Of a stretch of 64,000 nucleotides of DNA, positions 11,617 through 22,700 are shown piece by piece; position 1 is the first letter of the stretch; each line of letters starts with the position of its first letter. The translations under genes and the position numbers were made by a program. The DNA comes from Paramacrobiotus metropolitanus (Eukaryota > Tardigrada > Eutardigrada > Parachela > Macrobiotidae): assembly GCF_019649055.1 (NCBI RefSeq), contig NW_026570241.1:186001-250000 (forward strand), read 5' to 3'. The notes beneath the pieces are model-generated. The model saw only the letters and a program-made list of their open reading frames with translations. It searched no databases and was not told the DNA's origin.

Positions 11617-14600
11617 TTAACTCAAACTCCGGTTTGCAGACAAATCCCTAACTTCGCTGATAATTTTGCTAGCTTGCTGTAATGCTTCCAGCATTGCAAT
11701 GGTATTGTTGCGCTGCTCCGTTATGTGCTTTGCTTCGTTCAGAATTTCAAATTTATCGGCAACTCCAGGAGCGTACAACTTAGCCAGAAGGATCTGGCTC
11801 AAATCGTCCTGTAACGATAAAATCACTGACATCAGCGATATCATTATAATTTATGGTTCTACTTACAGGCATAAGTGCAGATTTAGGTTACAATATTACT
11901 TCCAAGTTCCAAGGCAAAAAGTCCACAAAAACAGCGGACAAACTTCTTTTAATTCCTATTAGCGAAAACTTGCCAAAAAATCGAAAACTGCGGTGTGCAT
12001 ACTTTTGTGGTTTCGATCAGCGAATGCACAATGGCTTTGGGCACAATATCGAATATGGTTTTCTGGACAATGGCGAAGTACTTCGTCACCAGTGTTTTCA
12101 TCAGTTCGACGTCCTCCAGTTCTCGCGGCGGAATGTTTCCGGGATCGAATTCCTCGATCTGCAGTATTGGAAAAAAAATACTGTATTAAATACTTTTTTC
12201 TCGAACAGCGGCACCGGCTAAGATGCGCGCACAACACGTAACGTTGTGCGTACTCTGTACTGAGATCATTTTGATTCGAATTTCAGAATATAGAAAGTGT
12301 AGTGGCAAGTACTGACCAGAAGTATTTCTATTCTATAATGCACTGTCGTGCTATCAAATTGTCATAAAAGGCAACGCCCACATCAAATGTAAATTTCATC
12401 CCGGATTACGTACGAATCATCCCTCACGTACCTCAGACAAAAAGTTCGCTTCTCTCTCAATTCCGTCTCCCAAACCGAAAACGGATCGACTGGTTACACC
12501 TAAGTTATTTCGTCCGTTTTTCCCATGAGTAGGAGACCCCATGGGAGTGGTCCGAGTGTTACCAAATTGTTGCATTTGTCCTGCTATCTTTTTGGCTGCA
12601 TTTCGCTGGGTATGATCTACGATTTACGAGCATAAATACAGAAATTCATGACACCACAGATTTAACTACGTTTAAAGCATAATACGGGCTGCAAAAATGG
12701 ATGCATTACGTAATTACTGACCAGCGAATTTCCTACTACACTAACTCGTAAGTAAGTACTTACATACTAAGCTTTAACGCAATAAATCGAAACTTACGTT
12801 ATTAGTTCATACCTATGCTAGAGTTTTCTTGATTTTTCTCGGCTCGCGCTGCCGAACGTTCCTCCAGCAGCGTTTCCATTTCGTCACGAAAATCCGGATG
12901 TTTAGTATTGATGTAAGATACTTCGATCTGAAAGAAATACCTTCATTTTCCTGTTCATGGGACGGTAATTGCTGTAACCATACCCGTGTAAAACAGTTTG
13001 TAAAAAATACGTTAGCTAAACGTTAGTTAAAGGCCAAAATTCGAACAGTGTTCGAATTTTGGCCTTCTTCTAATACAAACTGTTTTACACGGGATAGGTG
13101 GCTTGAATTATTGGTACATACATCCACCAGATATTTAACCATTGTCCTGGTCTCTTCAGTCTGCAGCTTGATGAATTCGTTCACTATTCGAAGCACGCCA
13201 TCACAAAATCTCGGGTATTTTTGAAATTCTCTCTGAAGCATGTTGAATCCACGGTCATAAAATAATCGACATAAAGGAACTAACCAAAATATTTAAGAAA
13301 ATAAAAAAAATGACATTGATTACCTGGATCTCTTTCCCGCAACGCTGGATAATGCGCTGCATTTCTTCGTAAACCAGGTCAACGCATTCCAGACACGGTT
13401 GCAGCATATGGGCGATTTGACCTTTAGCCAGTGTGCGAAACGCCATGTCGGGCACCGTAAGCGGAGGATACAATCCCTGGGTAAAAAGGTATTACAACGC
13501 CTGTTTTCTACCGCTTCATGTTCGAGTACCTAATATAATACTCACTTACATTGCAAAATCAGTCAATAACATTATTTTTACTTTTTCGAAACTTCTTCTC
13601 ACCGCTGCTGCCCGAAGCGTTAAAACAATATTTTTAAGCTCTAAACCATTCAGGGCTTGGACATCATACAAATGCTGCTGGAAAATATTTTGAAATATGT
13701 CCACACTGATCATGGCGCCGCCTTTCAGTTTGTTGGAGTCCACCTCGACGTTCGTGCCATCCACCGTAGAACTGTACGCCTTCACGAATTCCGTTATTAA
13801 CCGAATAAGATGAGCCTCCTTGTCAATTACTGGCTGTCCCAAGTCCTCCATTCTCTTTTTATGCGCTTGAGTCAATCGGCTTATTTGCTCCTTGAGATCC
13901 GGTAAACGCTCTCGAATGTGCGACATTAATAACTATGAAGAAAACGTAACAAACTGAGTTATTAAAATACTTGGGCTTGGGATTAGACATTATTATGCAC
14001 GTGAAATTAAAGCATAATGTATTCTGCTTACATTATTAAGAGTTCGACTCAGATAAACTGTGCCGTGCTTATGTGCGAGTTCCGAATAATTTTTCAGCAG
14101 AAATGTTTTTTCGTCCTTGAGCGCATGTTCAATTGTCTGAAAAGAAACACAGGAAAAGTCAGTAGGATAATATTTAGTTAAACACACCTCAAGATAAAGA
14201 AATAATGAAAAAGTCAGTATATTTACGAGTACGTTAATTACGAGTACAGTACTCGTATTAACGTACGCTAATTATGCTTTGACAGTTGATAAAATGCGCA
14301 TGCCACGTAAACGACACTCTGACCTTTTACTCCATTCTTTTTGTTTACTGTACATATTTATACACGTATTTACATATACGTACTTTGTTTGTGTTGATAT
14401 CTTGCTGCGAACGATTAACCACCCCGATGATCCCCAGTTTAACCGGGATGACGCTACCGCTCAGGACTTCCCGTGCATCGGTTCCTTTATCCATCAAATC
14501 CAGTTTGGTAATAACCGCCAATGTACGCTTGCCTGAAATACCGTACGTGGACATGGACAGTAAGCAAAAAACACAAAGGCATTTAAGGTACTTATAAAGA

Positions 14601-17600
14601 ATGGGGTACTACTTTAAAAAACAACGTATAAAATATTAAGTTTGGGTTACTGCACCTTCCGGGTCCACTGCTTTTGCCAGTTTCAGCGCCTCGGATGTGG
14701 CCATATCCACATTGGCTGGTGTTACTGCCAAGATAAGTGAATTGGGATTTTTTATATAGGTCGTGATCAGTTTAGTGATCTGGTCTTCAATGTCACGCGG
14801 TTGATCGCCAACGGGATTCTGAAAAGAATGCCGGTTTGTACACCGCGTCACGCTTATGATCTACCGATATTACATATATTTTATCACAGAAGTTTTAAAA
14901 TGGTAGGACACGACAAACCTGACAGAGTTTTGTTTACTGACGTAAGACAAGACAACACAATTTAAAACTTTCTCAGCTCAAAGTTTTCGACTCCGTGTCG
15001 TTTCTGCGTGTCGTTTCTGTTGAAATGGAGTTCTTACTGTAAACTTAAGGGGGGATCCATAAATTACGTACGCAGCGAACCAGGGAGGGAGGGGTCCAAA
15101 AAGTGTGACAAGCTGTGACGGCCTCAACGAACCCTGGGGGAGGGGGTGGTCAGCTCCATGTATTACGATTGAACGAACCAGGGGGGAGGGGGCAAGCAAA
15201 TGTGACGGACAGCTACGAAGGGGGAGGGAGGGGTGAAAAAATCGTGGTTTTTTGCGTACGTAATTTATGGATGCCCCCTTACCTTCGTCAGTCCAGGTAG
15301 ATCAACCAGTGTCAAATTTACAACCGATTCCGAAAATATTCTCAGGTTAATGGGCTGGCTTCCAATGCCCTGCAAACAACAATCCGTAGTGGTATATGAG
15401 TGCACTTACACTGAAATCGATACGAGTATACCTTGTTTGTTCCCATAAGACGGTCAGTCACATCATTTATTTCTTTCCTGACGTCATCAAAATTGGTGTA
15501 CAATTTCTTCTCATCATGAAGAAACAAACCAAACTCGTCCACGTCTTCGCTGCCAGGGATATTCTTTAATAGCTCACCTACCGATATGCTGTTTACTAAA
15601 AATTGGCGAATGAAAACTAGCCTAAATTATATGATGATGCTGATATCTGTGTAATACATTAAAATGTCGCTTTCTGAAGATGTTATTTATTCTCGGTACT
15701 GCAGAAATCAGTATTTACCTCCGGGACTAGCTGCAAATTAGGTGCACTCGTGTTAGGTGCATGCAAATAAATGTCTGTATTTTGTATATCTGTATGTACT
15801 GTGCAATGTACACAGTACTACCACAGAAAGTACAAGCCTTGTACGACCTGTGCTAAAATCGAAAGCGGCCCCAAAACCCAGCTACGCCAGGCGGGTAGTA
15901 TGATGACGTAATCTCACGCCCTACGCAAACGTATCTTTAACAGAGGGGCGGAGCGTGCGACTTACAGGGTCCGAGTGCGTGTAAATTACAGGGAGTGTGA
16001 AAGTTACGCTAGGATTACTCTATTAGCTATCTCAGTAGCTCAGTACAGCCAATCCGCCTTGATACACTGCTATAGCCAATCCGTATTGCTAAAGACTGCC
16101 ATTGGTGGGCACACCGATTACGTATTGCCCTTAATTACGTATTGTGGTTTCTCCTTAATCTGTAGCTTTCAGAAGGAAATAAGAAGGAGCAAATTAAATT
16201 ATCAGTCAAAATTATTAGTTTCGAAAGAAATAACAATCAAATATGAACTTTCACGAGAAGATCGCCAAATTTGAAATTACGCATTTGGCATGTCAGATCG
16301 TTCAGCTCCAATCGCACTGCATGGGAAAGATAACTTTTGCAGTCAGCTATGGTCTAATTAGCGAAAAAATTAAATTACATCGTAAGTTAAACACTTTTCT
16401 AAGTCCAGAGCACGAGAAATAATACTAAAAATTATTGTTACTTTTAATAGAATCATTTAAACAATTATTCTTCTAACTCCAGTTAATTTGTATTTGGAAT
16501 CCCAATTTGCTGGGTTCTGAGATCGGCAGCTCAAGAGAGGTACAGAGAACCCATGCACACAGCAAAGTTGTGGTTTCGGTTTTTTTTCGCTTTGCATGCG
16601 TTTTACGCTCGGCAAGGGGTACAGGGATACTCAAACACAGCAGTTTCGGGCCTTGGGCCGTGTTTTAAGCGTCTAACACAGTTTGTGCATGGACAATATA
16701 CTTAGAGGGACCGTGGTACTACAGGTACGCCCATCGTGACCTTTGTATATACTGTACAGTTAATGTTAAAATGTTAAAAGTTAATGTTAAAAGTTTTGGA
16801 GATGGCATAAACTAAAAATTCTGTAAGTAAACTTCTATTTTTTTACTCCGTTTCCGTATAAACCCAAAACACTCCTATTGTACTTGTACTGCAAGAGCAG
16901 TAAGTAGTGCCCTGTACCGTAGCGATTCTTGCTGTCGTCATCCCAGTGAATCAGCTGCAGTACCAATGGCAGTCTGGTAACCAAACCTTGTCCGCGCGGC
17001 AAAAAATCGCGGCCAACCAAACTTTCTAACACGGAGCTTTTTCCTGCACTCTGCAATTAAGCAAACACAACCGCTTACATTTTAATCCTCTCTTCTTTAT
17101 TTCGATTCATAATTATGACAGTATTAACCAGACACTACTGCTACAAAATTAGGTACTACCAAAACATCCAATACCATCATTAGCGTTATTGAAGTGTTTA
17201 ACACGCGGCAAAGTGCCCAAAACTGCCGCCGCATTACCACGAACAACGGCAATGCTGAAGCGCTGTTTCAAAACGAACTCGAACGCGCTTCACCCGTTTT
17301 TTCAAAAATTCTACAACCTAAAAACTTAAAAAGTTCCTTCGTCGACTCGCTCTGCTTACATTTTTCTTTCATTTACCGGACTTAATACTCGTATTATTGA
17401 ATATCTGTCTGTGTCCGCACGAAGATAGAGGTAAATGGTTTTAAGGATATAGTACTATATTGCCCTTAGGTCTTAGTTAAAAAAATTGCTTGGTCCAAAA
17501 TAGCGCCGAAAAAGATTAATTTTTTGTGAAAAACACAATTAAAGCGCCCAAAGGCGGAAACCAACTGTTTGTCTATTTTATGTGGTTAACCGTGTTTGTG

Positions 17601-18228
17601 CACTGCACTGTCTGCACACATAATTATACGCTGACCTAACAATTGTTAGCTACAAAAGCATCGCAGGAGAATGTATTGATAGCAAAACAGACATATTGCA
17701 AAATTTCAAATTTTAAAACAGACAAAGTTTCAAATTAAAGTTTCCATATTATGAATTATGCTTTGCAAAACATTCACTGTACAAAATGTGTGTGCTTCGA
17801 AAAACCATTCGAAAAACATACGCATCTAGTTTGCAGGATGCGGTCTTTTGCACCAGATTTTGAACACAGGACCTACAAGATATCTACCCTAGGTACATAC
17901 GTAATTACAGTACATACGACATACATGCACGAACAGTTTCTTTGTCAATAAAAAAGTGTATGAGTTTCTAAGCATAGTCGCTGTATATGCAGTACTCCCA
18001 AATCATATTATCAAAATGCACAGCGTTTTAAACATGCAAACATTTTAAGCTGGCTGAGACCGCTATAGCGCAATGGACTGCTAAAAAGCCTACAATTACC
18101 GAATTTACCTGTGCTCCGACCACAATGATCTGCGGAAGGTTGATAGCCTCCAGGTTAGTAATGCCAGCTTTGCTAAAGACATCTTGCAGCTTGTTGATGA
18201 CAGGAATCAGTGCTTCCAAACCTTCCAT
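11617..18228 (-). CDS. Dynamin-related GTPase, Drp1/DNM1L type, tandem copy C
   Basis: Fourteen exons: 18228-18109, 17050-16918, 15595-15432, 15369-15283, 14818-14656, 14532-14384, 14136-14032, 13932-13603, 13476-13324, 13232-13122, 12927-12813, 12616-12432, 12158-12003, 11808-11617. All are in phase and give 720 residues. The P-loop GAQSAGKSS, DLPG (162-165), TKLD (231-234) and VVNRSQ mark an active-looking GTPase domain. Stalk and GED follow and there is no PH domain. It is close to copy A in every exon except two. Exon 3 is 42 bases longer, adding about 14 residues (segment [17 protein letters not shown]). Exon 12, the variable domain, is unrelated in detail ([13 protein letters not shown]). 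Introns 1 and 2 are over 1 kb each. A MITE fills most of intron 4 and a foldback lies in intron 10. The expected role is organelle fission. Confidence 0.93.
12983..13093. repeat. Nested perfect foldback in intron 10 of Drp1 copy C
   Basis: The outer arms 12983-13002 and 13074-13093 are perfect 20-base inverted repeats. Inside lies a second perfect palindrome, 13030-13047 against 13049-13066 (18-base arms, one-base loop). The whole 111-base unit lies between exon 11 (ends 12927) and exon 10 (starts 13122). It looks like a young foldback MITE. Copies A and B lack it. Confidence 0.8.
15048..15279. mobile_element. TA-flanked MITE (Tc1/mariner-like) in intron 4 of Drp1 copy C
   Basis: The 26-base terminal inverted repeats match at 25 positions. 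They start with A and a run of G, followed by ATCCATAAATTACGTACGC. The element is flanked by TA at 15046-15047 and 15280-15281, the target of Tc1/mariner-type transposases. The 232-base body has no ORF and is made of G-rich blocks (GGGAGGGGG type). The right TSD and end form part of the splice donor of exon 4. A second member ends at 36138. Family assignment rests on TSD and TIR only. Confidence 0.8.
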
Positions 18229-21200
18229 GGCCTACCTTAGCAAAAAAGAAACTGAGTAACGCTCGCAGGAAGATCAACATATAGGTCACTGCATAACAAA
18301 CTCCAAAACGCTATTTCAACAACTTCTTGGGAACGAAAGCTAAAAAGATTATTTAGGTGAAGCGTCCAGCTGCCGGGTGCCCTTTTATCTTACTCCTATT
18401 CAAATTTTTCGCTGCTGTATATCGACACTCGCATCTAGGTTACAACGATAAAACTGAAATATTTAAAATTGTTACAATAAAGGTAGGGATGATCAGTGGG
18501 GTCAACGATATTGAGAACGAGGAACACGTAGCGCAAATGCCAATTCTGCATGTATATCACTGTGGATTAAAATGGGTAGATTTAGAGGATACGCTAGTAT
18601 TTGTAGGTACACAGCCGAACGTGGTGACCATTTGTATATTGCGCGCAATCAGCAATGTTAGGTTTTCTTAAAAACGCATTCTGTATCAGTTGTCTAGACA
18701 ATCATGTTTTTCAGGTAGATAATCGTGTGGGTAATCGTATCTGTGGTTAAAGTGGCACCGCAAGGTTTACTTTGCAAATTTATACCGAATTTCGCAATTA
18801 TACCGGTACTTGTGGTACCGCGATCGCGCCGTCACGGTTTCCTTTCTACAAACATGATAAAAGAACAAACAAAAGTGGAGTTTGTGGGTGCGTCGCTGGC
18901 GCGCTAGCATACAACTGTCGGGAAAATTATCTTTTGCTTTTCATTCATAAAGTGCACGTTATCTTACACCGCCAGGCACGGAAAAAGTGATTTTGTGCGC
19001 GGACTGCTTCAAAGAATTTCTGCAGCTTTTATCCAGATCTACAAAGCATACATAATTCTGACAAATCTGGGTTATAGACTGATGGTTTTAGCATACCATT
19101 TGCATTTGTTTGGCCCAAATTCATATGTTTTATGGTAATTCGATTTTAATGGCAGTAAATGTTAATATTTTGTTTTTTACCAGCGAAGTTTTCAAAAATG
19201 GATACTGAATACATACCTGCCTATGTTTGTGCTACGTGATGCAGCAGCACGGTTTCACCTCGATTTTTGTATTGTCAACTGGAAAGTTTCCCTTGTTTTT
19301 CAACTGGAGAGGCTTTAGTTTGTAGATAATCGACTGTATATATGATGCGGCCTAACACAGACAACATCGCTAAAAACATGTAGATTATTTGATCAAGTCG
19401 AGAGTTTAATTTGTTTCGAGGCGAATCACGTTCGTCGCCGTTTAGCACCAAACGAAGTTTTGTTGTCATAAACTGACTGCAAGAAATTAGTAGCGCCCTG
19501 CGTACATACATAGTATGACCTTTGTGTTTCTTTGCTTTCTGACCGGGATGCATATGAACTGAAGAGAAGGTCTCCTCTACCTAATTAAGGGGTTACAAGC
19601 TAGAACGCAGTATATGTATGTAGGAGACTACCTCATGAATTTTAATTAGAATTTTAGAATAAAGTAAGATAAAAGATTCACAGTCAAGTTGTTGTAGGAC
19701 TAATTATGTAGCATTTCCATACACTTGGCACAAAACATAATATATTTCTAAGTCCATAATACTATTTCTATTTGGACTTGGTATTGTATTTCGTATATTG
19801 CCGGTTTCCGTTATTTTCTTAATATCTTTTTTTTGCTTCAGTTTGCAAATATACAGATAAACGTTAATTTGACCTGTGTTAAGCATGAAAGGGCTGCGGA
19901 ATTTAATTTGCTTTTTTTATAATACCGTTCACGTATTTCCCACCGACAGTCAATATGCCATATGGTAACGATAGCATCACCATATGAAAGAATTATAGCT
20001 TGAACACAAAAAACACGTAATCTTTTCCATGATATGAGGGAAAATGTGAAATGATTCGACCAAATTTCACAAGTTTACAGTGCAGCAAGTGGACAGAAAC
20101 AGGCAACCAGACAAACAAAAACCATGAAATGAAACTGAGTAATCTTTAATGCATGCTAGTGTGCAGGGAAATGCTGCTGTAAGCGCATGCTGCTGACGTT
20201 ACTTACATTACTGGTAATATTGCGAGCAACTTGCCGCGCTCTGCCCAGCAGGAGTGCAGTGCCGTGGACCCATATCATTCTGGCCAATTTCCGCTAAATG
20301 CGATCGAATTTTCCGGAAAATAAAGTTATGGCAAGAGGGGCTTGTTGTATTAGGATATGCGTAATTAGATGAAGGGTGCCGTTGACGATTTGATGGCTGG
20401 CGTTGACGGCAGAGATATGTGACCAGCGTACGCCGTTGTGCATCATTGCTCGCACGGATCCATAAACGACAAATCCATACTTTGCGCATCATTATTCTCC
20501 GCTTTATGCATGTACTTGGCACTTGCCGACAAACACTAAAGAAAGGGCACACGCTAGGCCGACTCATTTCCGCTGGTGTCTATGCAAAATAGGCAGTAAT
20601 GGAGAGTCGGCTAAATCAACAAAATTTGCGCGACTGGCATTTTCTTAAGTCTGTAAGATATCGAGACGCATAAGGTCATACATTCAATGATTCAACGACA
20701 CTAGCATTTTTTAAAGTCAGTATCGCGTCGCAGTCGCAAATCGCCGATGTAGCTTATTTTTAAAGTTTGATAAAGCCAGTTTTTAAAAAGCGAACTGAAA
20801 ATCTGCGATTACTTACAAGTTAGAATATATGTGAAACTTGCTTCTCAATTTTCTTTCGAAGGTCATGTCTTACAGATATAGAATCAATAAATTTTTTTTG
20901 TCTTAATTTTTCGTGATTGCTCCTATTGCAGCATTGAGATGAAACGTGGAAATCCGTGCAAATAAATGCAGTGTCCTTTCCTCGAAACAACTAATGATAT
21001 GGTAAATAACGAGTACTGTACATTTTTTGGCTTTCAGAACGGATTAGATTGGGAAAGATGTCTGTTTGATGTTCTTTCTAACCGATATTAATTAAGTAAA
21101 AATTGAATCGTATAGTACATTTTAACTGATCAGTTCAAATTTCAAATTTGAGCCTTAAAAAATGGTTTGCTGCCCTTACGTATATAAAGGCTGATCTTCC

Positions 21201-21600
21201 AATAAGACATGATTGTCCGTTTTGCCTTTAAATTCGCCTAAATGTACATATTATGCAGAAATTTATGCAGATTATTTCGTCAAATCTGTAAACACTAACT
21301 TAATTAAAAGTCAGCCTCGCTTATAAAGAAATTCAAATAGTACGCTATAGAAGCTTTATATAAAGACCTACGCCGATATGCTTGCAAGCCTTGCATAATA
21401 ACGAGAACAATAATAACGAGACGTACATATTTTACAATTGTAACTAAAGTGACGTAAAGTCTAAATGGTCTGCAAAATGCATTTGTGTACAATTAGTATT
21501 GTTAAATACTGACGGTGGTTCGGCACAGCAAAATATTGTTGACAGTGGACAGAGATATATACAGATTAATGATACAGATTACAGAATACCTTTTGAAAGG
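18229..21600. other. Gene-poor region upstream of Drp1 copy C
   Basis: No supportable gene. Bases 18728-18785 resemble the block upstream of copy A (5590-5645). Open frames up to 119 codons occur (20208-20567, minus) but resemble no family and lack splice context. From about 19 kb on the sequence is AT-rich. An imperfect short palindrome lies near 21583-21610 (CAGAATACCTTT and its complement). Confidence 0.5.
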
Positions 21601-21621
21601 TATTCTGCACATTTTAAAAGG

Positions 21622-21845
21622 TACTGTACTGTTACCCTGCACTTGCCGAAATTTTGTACAGTATGAGCTGTACGATACTGTAACTGTGTGAGAGCTAAAG
21701 CCTCTTGCGTTCAGTCAGCAGACAGCCGCCTGCACGCAGTTGCAGGTCTACATGTGAACCGTGAATGGCGACTGAACGCGCTCGTACAACGTACGTCTAG
21801 TTGAACCACTGAAACTTTCGGCAAGTGCAGGGTAACAGTACAGTA
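21622..21845. mobile_element. MITE with perfect 30-base terminal inverted repeats
   Basis: Positions 21622-21651 and 21816-21845 are exact inverted complements over 30 bases (they start TACTGTACTG and end GCCGAAA). The 164 bases between have no ORF. If the outer TA is the target duplication, the element proper starts at CTGTACTG, which fits a TA-targeting family. The perfect arms suggest a young insertion. Confidence 0.75.
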
Positions 21846-22149
21846 TTCTATTCTTATGATACATCAAATTTGATGTATCATTATTTTTAATCTTTCCGGA
21901 CATTCAAGTTATTGAGTCTCCTGGCAAGGCAATACAGAAGTTCAAAAATATAAATTTTAGGTCGCAGATAATATATGTTTACGAATGTTTACGCTCTGTA
22001 TAAACATCCGAGATGCAACATGCACATGCGCCTGCTTGTCGACGGCAATAACTAAATTATGCAGTTGAACATTGCTGTCAAAGCAACTCTTATTAAATGA
22101 TTTTTACTGCAGTTTAATAATAATTTATATTTAACTCGTTTCGTTTGCT

Positions 22150-22700
22150 ACTTGGGAAGTGTTAATACGCATTCAAATTTTGCTGTTTTTGTCAGCCAGC
22201 ATGGCGATCGATCGTAAAGATTCGCATCTGCCGATCCTACTCCCACCGTCCATCGTAATCCGTTTTTTCATGTCCCGCCGGTGCTGGCAAATTTTGGTTA
22301 AGTGTAAGTGTAAACTAATCCCTGACAGTGTCCCGCATATCCGGCTAACTAATCCCAATTTGCCGGGTCTGGCAATCGGATTATTGGTGGGAGATCCTGC
22401 TGCGTCTTGGCAGCGGAAATGAACCCCGCGTTATATACAGAGAGTCTGTATGTGTACCCTGCGCCGTTGCACTGCAGCGCGATGCCGGCCTCGGCGTGCG
22501 CGCGCGTAATTCTCCGATCGTCACACTGCACAGTATAATTGTCTCCAAGTGCAAGATAAATTGGCAAATTTTAATGGATTGACTTGATCAGTGCATCATT
22601 AATGGACTGCAAGTGTGACTGGAATTGTATTATTGGTTATGTGTGTGTGTATGTTAGGTTGGCGTGCCGTGCCGGCAACGCGGCAACCAACGCCGGCGAT
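22150..22700. promoter_or_regulatory. Candidate enhancer with clustered TAATCC (K50 homeodomain) sites
   Basis: The K50-class (Otx/Pitx/Gsc) core TAATCC occurs at 22256-22261, 22316-22321 and 22350-22355, and inverted (GGATTA) at 22378-22383. That is four in 128 bases, within an island more GC-rich than its AT-rich surroundings. The nearest gene with complex regulation is Drgx, 5 kb downstream. The open frame 22159-22422 has no splice or family support. Inference only. Confidence 0.35.

Noticed and set aside
18040-18110. tRNA-like A-box near 18050
   Set aside because: No matching B-box (GGTTCGAATCC type) follows and no cloverleaf can be drawn.
20208-20567. 119-codon minus-strand ORF in the gene desert
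   Set aside because: It resembles no family, is Cys/Arg/Ser-rich as in a shadow frame, and has no splice or promoter context.
22159-22422. 87-codon plus-strand ORF over the K50-site cluster
   Set aside because: No domain, no supported splice sites, and an overlapping ORF on the other strand. The GC-richness explains the open frames.
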